Below, one piece after another: positions 18,514 through 23,620 of a stretch of DNA of 23,620 nt. Numbering within the stretch: position 1 is the stretch's first letter; every line of letters begins with the position of its first letter. Both the position numbers and the translations under genes were made by a program. The notes below the pieces were generated by a model. The model searched no databases and was not told where the DNA came from. It saw nothing but the letters and a program-made list of their open reading frames with translations. The stretch is from Arsenophonus sp052174495 (GTDB lineage Bacteria; Pseudomonadota; Gammaproteobacteria; Enterobacterales; Enterobacteriaceae): contig JBQMRR010000109.1 in assembly GCA_052174495.1 (NCBI GenBank), forward strand, positions 1 to 23,620, in the 5' to 3' direction.

Positions 18514-18957
18514 AAACTTTAATAATTTAAAGATGATATTATTTATATAAAAATAAATTTATTTATGGTTACAAACAAACTTTGTTGAAACATTAAATTA
18601 ATGAGCGTAACTAATCGGATGGATAAATCAATGTTTTTAAGAATATCATATATAAACGGGCGAACTCGTGTTTTCGGTGTTTGAATGTTTTTACAGACCA
18701 AAATCAGTTTGTAAATTCTTTGTTATTCTCTGGTAAGTACTCAGGTGGTAGGCATTGGATAAGCAAAATTAAAATCACGTAAGAAGCATCGAGCATTCCT
18801 AGAGGCTTTAATTTTTATAAAGACATGGAAAACTATAAAAAGAGGGCATCTATGTTTACTAAAAGATAACGTCGTGAATTTTTGTTTGGTATTTATAGAA
18901 ATATTTATATTTATATGTAGATATAACCAGAAACTCGTAGCTTTTAAAGAAATTATT
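18514..18957. other. Spacer between dacC terminator and IS256 copy D
   Basis: No open frame of note. Somewhat less AT-rich at 18650-18850, perhaps an eroded gene end, but no family is recognisable. Confidence 0.4.
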
Positions 18958-18958
18958 A

Positions 18959-20345
18959 GTAAATCTGCTCTATGCCAGTCGTCTGGCTACACACTATTTT
19001 GATGCTTCGTAAACCTATTTTTATTTTTAAATTTGACGTTGTTATTACTAGTAATAATGTTAACTTCCCCATAGCCAATTCTAGCTTTTCTGAGCAGACG
19101 AGAGTAACTTAAATACTATTGAAAGGATTATTTTTCTTGAACTATAGAGCTTCATGCATCAGGTTCATAACCTCATTGTGAAAAATGTCAATTCAATTGG
19201 ATTTTTTATTCTTATTTAATGCTTAATATGTTGACGGAAAGGCATAGAATGCAATCATTCTTCTCAATCTTTCTCCAACTTCTTCATCCCTGCTAGGAGA
19301 TACATTGAAATCTTGCAAACAAAATATTAAGGATATTGTTATCGGCATAACAGTTCTATGCTACCTAGATTTCTCGCATCTCATTCTTACTTTTGGTGTT
19401 GGCATGTTTTTAGGGATGAAGATAGCAAGTGAGTTGTTTTGTATATCAAACCTCCAGCAGCCCTAGGAAGAGGTGCTGTGCCTAGGTATATCTTTTCCAT
19501 TGAATTCTAAAATCAAGGGAATTGTCCCATAGCAACCATTGAAAATATGGTTAAACTTAGTATTAACTAGTTATTGAAAAGTTAGGCCCAGTTTACTTCT
19601 AACACTCGATAAGCATTTTCGACTATAGCTATCTCATTACGTGTATGCGCAGTGATGCCGATAATGAATAGCAGGTAAAGGCGATGAGCTTTCTTGAAAA
19701 AACGTCATATGGAATCGGAAAAGAAATAAATTAAGCGCGGATCAGCGCTTAAATCACGCTGACAACATTGCCTATGCTCTTCAAGGCATTTCTGTTTCAG
19801 TCTGCTAATGCTACTAGCAGAGAGATCATGTACTTTTTATGGAGAAACATGATCATGGCTTCCTAAAAATCACCTGTACTAATGGCTCAAAGGTATAGTC
19901 ATCATATCAACTTTTCTGGGTTTTTATGTATCCAGATAAGGTGGTAGCAAGTAGCTCTTTAAGAATATTCCTCTGCTTCTAAAATTCTCTAATCTTAGGT
20001 ATTTTAATTTTAATATCGCCAATACCTTCCATCTGTAATGATTTTCTACGGAAATAACCAGTTACAAACGACGAAATAAATGCGTCAAAAAATGGGGGTG
20101 TTGAGTATCTTGTTGGAGCATAGCTTTGAGTTCATCATAAACAGCGCAGTGTATATCATTTTCCTATAACTCTCATTACGGTTACCTTTATGTAAGGTAA
20201 CATAAGTAATATTTAGTTTTGTAGATACCTATAAGGTAGAATTTTTATTCTATATTATCTCTCTGTTATTGAAGTTATTCACAAAATCAATCAACAAGAA
20301 TACTAATATCTTTTAAATCCTATCTTCAGAAATGAGCATAACTCT
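18959..20345 (-). mobile_element. IS256-family element, copy D, nearly full length
   Basis: Minus-strand counterpart of copy C. The 5' end lies near 20340 (ATTTCTGAAGATAGG) and the 3' end near 18960 (plus strand TAAATCTGCTCTATG). The transposase start is decayed (ATA near 20248). Blocks along the minus strand include GDIKIKIPKI (near 20000, frame-corrected), ISRLKQKCLEEHRQCCQRDL (around 19810-19750), IIGITAHTRNEIAIVENAYR (around 19660-19600), the decayed GDGALGFW area (around 19500), SPSRDEEVGERL (around 19290) and MIAFYAFPST (around 19240), and finally the TFKLL-SAEK block around 19100. Stops and shifts are frequent. The leader (20180-20345) aligns well with those of A and B'. It points toward dacC, opposite to copy C. 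Confidence 0.82.
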
Positions 20346-20366
20346 CTACTGTTTACTGGCAGTCGT

Positions 20367-20546
20367 ATGCGAATTATAACTCGCAACACATTACTTTCAT
20401 TATGCCTATTTTCTTTGATTTTTGTTTTAACAATAATTAGCTGCTCTCAATTCTTTGTTTCGCGCTCTCACCCAACGTTATACTGCAGTAAGTACAAAAA
20501 CAGAGTTAAAATTGATATCTTCTATGTCTTGCATACCTATGGTTGA
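20367..20546 (+). pseudogene. Short frame with N-terminal membrane segment
   Basis: A 59-codon frame begins MRIITRNTLLSLCLFSLIFV followed by LTIISCSQFF, a signal-anchor or lipoprotein-like start (LTIISC resembles a lipobox). It then loses coherence; a neighbouring frame (VSTKTELKLISSMSCIPMVD, then SINISIFMSPP) may be its continuation after a shift. No clear ribosome binding site. It sits just outside the 5' end of IS copy D, much as a similar membrane start sits outside copy B' at about 11111. Family unknown. Confidence 0.3.
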
Positions 20547-20679
20547 TAACTCAATCAACATCTCTATATTCATGTCTCCGCCACTCATAGCAGTCTAGAT
20601 ATTAAACATGCTATATGGGTTTGGAGCTGCTCTTTAAAAAAGAGTTGGCAAATGGATATAACGAGACGTTGTCATCCGG

Positions 20680-20946
20680 TTGCTATGTTATGGCTATGAT
20701 CTGATAAATCCCACTATTTTAGTCTGGAAGTATAATCAAGCAAGTAAACAATATCAGCGTACCTTTAAAGACACAGTACGGAGTCATTACTGTAAAGTGC
20801 ATTTTACTAAAAAACGAAAAATGAGCATAGCATACCATGAGATACTTCTGAGACTCTACACCCTTAAGCAGTTCACCGGTATCCGTACCAAAACTGTGTA
20901 TTACCGAATAGGAGAGCTGTTATACATTATTAGTATGACTATCTAA
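20680..20946 (+). pseudogene. Unidentified ORF remnant, possibly transposase zinc-ribbon/HTH
   Basis: An 88-codon open frame reads KYNQASKQYQRTFKDTVRSH, then YCKVHFTKKR and HEILLRLYTLKQFTGIRTKT followed by VYYRIGELLYI. The layout (QYQxxFKDT as in a decayed zinc-ribbon end, then a basic patch, then a helix-turn-helix with IRTKTVYYRI) resembles the N-terminus of IS1-like or related transposases. The expected Cys pairs are mostly lost and the match is weak. A frame this long in AT-rich DNA is unlikely by chance, so it was probably coding. No ribosome binding site. Confidence 0.35.
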
Positions 20947-21029
20947 CTTAAATAGTACGATAGGAGACCCTGAAGAAGAAAGAGATCATTGAATACTATA
21001 TTATCCATATTCTAGCAAGGCGTTTTAAG

Positions 21030-21263
21030 ATGCTGCGTTATTATGATTTATTGTCGAATATTCAAATCAGGCACTTTATTACTGAAGGTAAGGCACTGAA
21101 AATAACGGTTTATAAACAATTAAAGTTAACCGTTATGATGAAAGAATTTTTTCGCACAGATACCCAGTACAAATGCATTCTGTGTGAGAAGACGGGATAT
21201 TTTACTGACACTCAGGTTTTGAAGCAAGCAACGAAATTATTATCAAAAAAATCCATAAAATAA
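21030..21263 (+). pseudogene. Unidentified ORF remnant
   Basis: A 77-codon open frame includes YDLLSNIQIRHFITEGKALK, ITVYKQLKLTVMMKEFFR and YKCILCEKTGYF with a C-x-x-C pair. It follows the previous remnant on the same strand after 83 bp and could be part of the same gene or of the IS1595-like relic downstream. I do not recognise the family. Confidence 0.3.
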
Positions 21264-21474
21264 AAAAACTAAATTGTTAAACTAAACCTAGAGTTAATGT
21301 CACTAAAATTAGTGCAATTATAGATCAAGAATACAAATTCCGATGAAATTTTACTTATAAAAGAAGCATGGTAAACTAATTCTAGCATTCTTTTAACAAA
21401 AATAAATATTTTCTCTACTTTTAAAGAGTAATTTAATTTTTTAATCATGAACGAATTTCAGTCTTAATCGCCTA

Positions 21475-21800
21475 AGATCGATAGGGACATGTGAGCGATG
21501 AGATTTTTGAAGAGTTTAATGCACAGTACATTAGCTATTTTCTTAAGCCGATCATCGATAAAGAGTTCATCCTTATATTCGGATGGAGTTAAAGGATACG
21601 TAACCTTTACCATTTAGCATTAAGTTAGTCACCATCCCCTATAAGATTAGGTAATTAGAGAATTATTTGCTAAAAAATTCCATATTTAAAATATGAACAA
21701 GTTTTATTAGCGATCAAAAGGATATGGGTTAAGTAAATACATGGCATAGAGTCTTTTATTTACCAAATTATCTGACCTGGAGAAAATTTTTTGAAACTAC
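21475..21800 (+). mobile_element. IS1595-like transposase fragment (3' half)
   Basis: The plus strand reads MRFLKSLMHSTLAI (near 21500), SSLYSDGVKGYVTF (21568-21610), then in shifted frames ELFAKKFHI (near 21665), a NMNKFY block and RSKGYGLSKY (near 21710). In ISXO2/IS1595-type DDE transposases this corresponds to VYSDGxxGYxxL, the ELFAxxxxHINGIENFWSQAKRHLRKYNGI block and the tail. The second catalytic Asp (YSDG) is still readable. It is interrupted by shifts, and the N-terminal half is not recognisable. Confidence 0.58.
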
Positions 21801-21879
21801 AATAATTAAAATATAGATGTGCTATAAATTACTCTGCGAGTAAACAATAACTTTTACCAAAATAAATATTTTTTACCAC

Positions 21880-22960
21880 TTAATATTCTGTACCTTTTGG
21901 AAACTGATAAATATCATTTTTATTTTTCACATCGTTTAGTTGCCAATATGAATTTTTTTAACTTATAAAACTCCCGTTTGCTTTTTCCCGTTGTTGCTCT
22001 TTTTCTTTCTAATCTGATGTCAGATTACAGTTATTAAAAATTACCATATCAGTTTCTGTATCATAACGAATACCGTAATTTGGTAAGTTATTGCTTTAGC
22101 TAGTTGCTTAATATTATGCCTAAATATTTTTAACAATGCGGCACTCTCTCCTCCTCGTTTTTAAACGCAGTTTTTCAAGGGTTATAGTAAATTATCCCTG
22201 ATTACCACAATGCTTACGGGCTATTTCATAAATTATCCTATCTATCGCTTTTCTAATATGGAAGTAGGTCTTGACTAATTTTTTAATATTTTCTTTTTAT
22301 GCAACATCTGATAGAGTCAGTAAGATACCGTTACCTCAACCATAGTAATAATTAAGTTTAGCTTTCCCCCCTGTAAAATAACCTACTTATCAATTTAAAG
22401 CAAAATTTTCTATTTTTTAAAATCTTTAGAATAGACTACATTTCTTTCAATTATTCTTACAGCAAGACAAGATAGTAACTTTCTTAAATCTTCATATGCT
22501 CTACTACTCTTCGCTCTATTTGTTCTTACAAAAAATCATATGATATAAAATAAACAGTACGATTAATTTTCTCATGATTATTAATAGATTCTTGTAATTT
22601 AGAAATAGCGTAAATTTAAACATCTTTATCAAAAACGATTGCTATCCCATATTTAGCATTAGGGACTACAACTATATTATTGTGTTACTATTTTTATACC
22701 TTGGCGTATCAATATTACCACCTTTTAAAGTAAAAAATGGGTATTCCATACTAACCATTTCATCTCTAATTCTGAAAGCTCAACTTCATCAATAATAAAA
22801 AATCTATCTCCTGTTTTCGAGGGCATAAGGTTTTTAAGTTGTTTTTCGCTCTTTAATTTCTACTATCTGTTTTAGAATTGTTATTAGAGCTATGTAGAGC
22901 CTGATCAGCACCTTATTTCCTTCCCTTAGCTTGTTTTTCAATTTTTAAAACCGTAAAATG
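21880..22960 (-). pseudogene. repA: Plasmid replication initiator RepA (RPA family) pseudogene
   Basis: On the minus strand, in order and across several frames: KNLMPSKTGDRFFIIDEVEL (about 22840-22780), PFFTLKGGNIDTPRYKNSNT (about 22745-22690, frame-corrected), VVPNAKYGIAIVFDKDV (about 22675-22620), IYAISKLQESINNHEKINRT followed by VYFISYDFFVRTNRAKSSRA and YEDLRKLLSCLA (about 22615-22460), TLEKLRLK and GGESAALLKIFRHNIKQLAK (about 22170-22105), then YGIRYDTETDMVIFNN (about 22080-22035). This is the replication initiator protein A pattern of broad-host plasmids: DFF-DI/MxSMExPFFTL, a central DKDVxIYxISKL, RTVxFxxYDFxVxTNR, YExLxxxLxRL and the C-terminal LREFRRxIKxL winged helix. Such proteins bind iterons to open the plasmid origin. 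Frameshifts and stops make it dead, and I see no iterons nearby. It marks former plasmid DNA. Confidence 0.75.
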
Positions 22961-23190
22961 TAATAAAATATCAACTTTTAAAACTAATTATTGATAGTTA
23001 AAACAAAGATACAGTAAAACTTATATCTATTTATATAGATTCAGACAAAAATCCATTTAACTTATACATAACTAATTTTTAACCAGATTCTACTCTTGAA
23101 TCTGTAAATAATTTCTCATCTGGTAAACTCGTTAGATAGCAGATTTTTGTTTATTATTGAAAAACCTATCGCCACACAAAAGTATGTTAT
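22961..23190. other. Spacer upstream of repA
   Basis: This region would have held the RepA promoter or origin. I looked for direct repeats of iteron length and found none. An imperfect inverted repeat (ATCGCCACACA at 23168-23178, TGTATGGCGAT at 23203-23213, 10 of 11 matching) straddles the end of IS256 copy F. Confidence 0.35.
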
Positions 23191-23191
23191 C

Positions 23192-23620
23192 AGGAAATCT
23201 GATGTATGGCGATCAGGCTAACGCTCCGCGCTGTGATTCTTCGTGAATCTGTTCTTCATGCTTAAATTAGATGTTGTTTAGAAGGTATGGTCGCCAGTCC
23301 AAAAATCCCACTAGTCGATTTCAGTTTTATGAGCAGACGGAAGCAGCTTAAACACTATTGAAATAATTGTTTTGTTGAGCTACAGTACTTCGTGCTTGCG
23401 CGTTAGCCATAACCTCACTGTTACAAAAGCTGATTCAATCAGATTTTTATTTTTATTGACGCCCAGTGCACTGACGGAAAGACACAGAATTTCCAGTCGT
23501 TCTTCTGCATTTTTCTCCAACATCCTCATCGAGGGAGGATGATACTTTACTGATAACCCTACTAATAAAGGATTAAAGGTTTTGTTAGCGACGTCAAGTC
23601 TCTCTCTTACTAAAACTCCA
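23192..23620 (-). mobile_element. IS256-family element, copy F, 3' part, running off the window
   Basis: The 3' IS end lies near 23192 (plus strand AAATCTGATGTATGG, an inverted counterpart of the TTTCTGGTGTATG 5' ends). Reading the minus strand toward it: LEKNAEERLEILCLSVSALG (around 23515-23460) and NLIESA, then decayed sequence aligned with copy D around 19080-19200 (shared GAGCAGACG), and a tail KHEEQIHEESQRGALA ending at TGA (23215-23213). This is the C-terminal part of the IS256 transposase. The tail is better preserved than in C or D. The 5' part lies beyond 23620. Confidence 0.75.

Noticed and set aside
22961..23190. Iteron-type origin upstream of repA
   Set aside because: No directly repeated 17-22 bp units could be found by eye; no origin is annotated.
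1..23620. tRNA or rRNA genes
   Set aside because: I looked for GGTTCGAATCC-type T-loops and conserved rRNA segments and saw none.

Overview
This window is strongly AT-rich and almost gene-free. Only two genes look intact in 23.6 kb: a small heat-shock protein (2077-2571, minus) and a DacC-type D-alanyl-D-alanine carboxypeptidase (17211-18419, plus). Both resemble Enterobacterales proteins. The rest is decayed insertion sequences, short frameshifted gene remnants and AT-rich spacer. Very low coding density, many dead IS copies and enterobacterial survivors fit the genome of a recently host-restricted insect symbiont (an Arsenophonus-, Sodalis- or Serratia symbiotica-like bacterium). The lineage is an inference from gene similarity recalled from memory; no database was searched.

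Layout. 1-2050: decayed plus-strand DNA with a P-loop remnant near 1225. 2043-2657: the intact heat-shock unit on the minus strand, with a consensus sigma-32 promoter, a hairpin covering the Shine-Dalgarno site, the gene and a terminator. 2680-5730: plus-strand remnants of membrane proteins and a lytic transglycosylase, plausibly from a conjugation or secretion locus. 6135-11085: four IS256-family transposase pieces (E, A, B, B'), an orphan terminator and a perfect 15-bp inverted repeat. 11091-14235: poorly recognisable DNA, short tandem duplications, two DUF1640-like remnants and an IS481-family 3' fragment. 14640-15500: a longer IS481-family transposase relic. 15713-20345: dacC flanked by two nearly full-length but dead IS256 copies (C plus, D minus) that point toward each other. 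20367-21800: unidentified ORF remnants and an IS1595-like transposase fragment. 21880-22960: a broken plasmid replication initiator (RepA, RPA family) on the minus strand. 23192-end: the 3' half of another IS256 copy (F).

How it fits together. The window reads as chromosome (or a chromosome-plasmid mosaic) colonised by mobile DNA and then eroded under weak selection. RepA, the lytic transglycosylase, the membrane remnants and the P-loop remnant could all come from an integrated conjugative plasmid or element; that link is inferred. The survivors serve envelope peptidoglycan trimming (DacC) and protein holdase activity under heat or aggregation stress (Hsp20). The Hsp20 unit keeps a complete expression apparatus, which argues for continuing selection. 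I found no tRNA, rRNA or CRISPR array and no working new system; the most informative content is the fossil record and the preserved heat-shock regulation.
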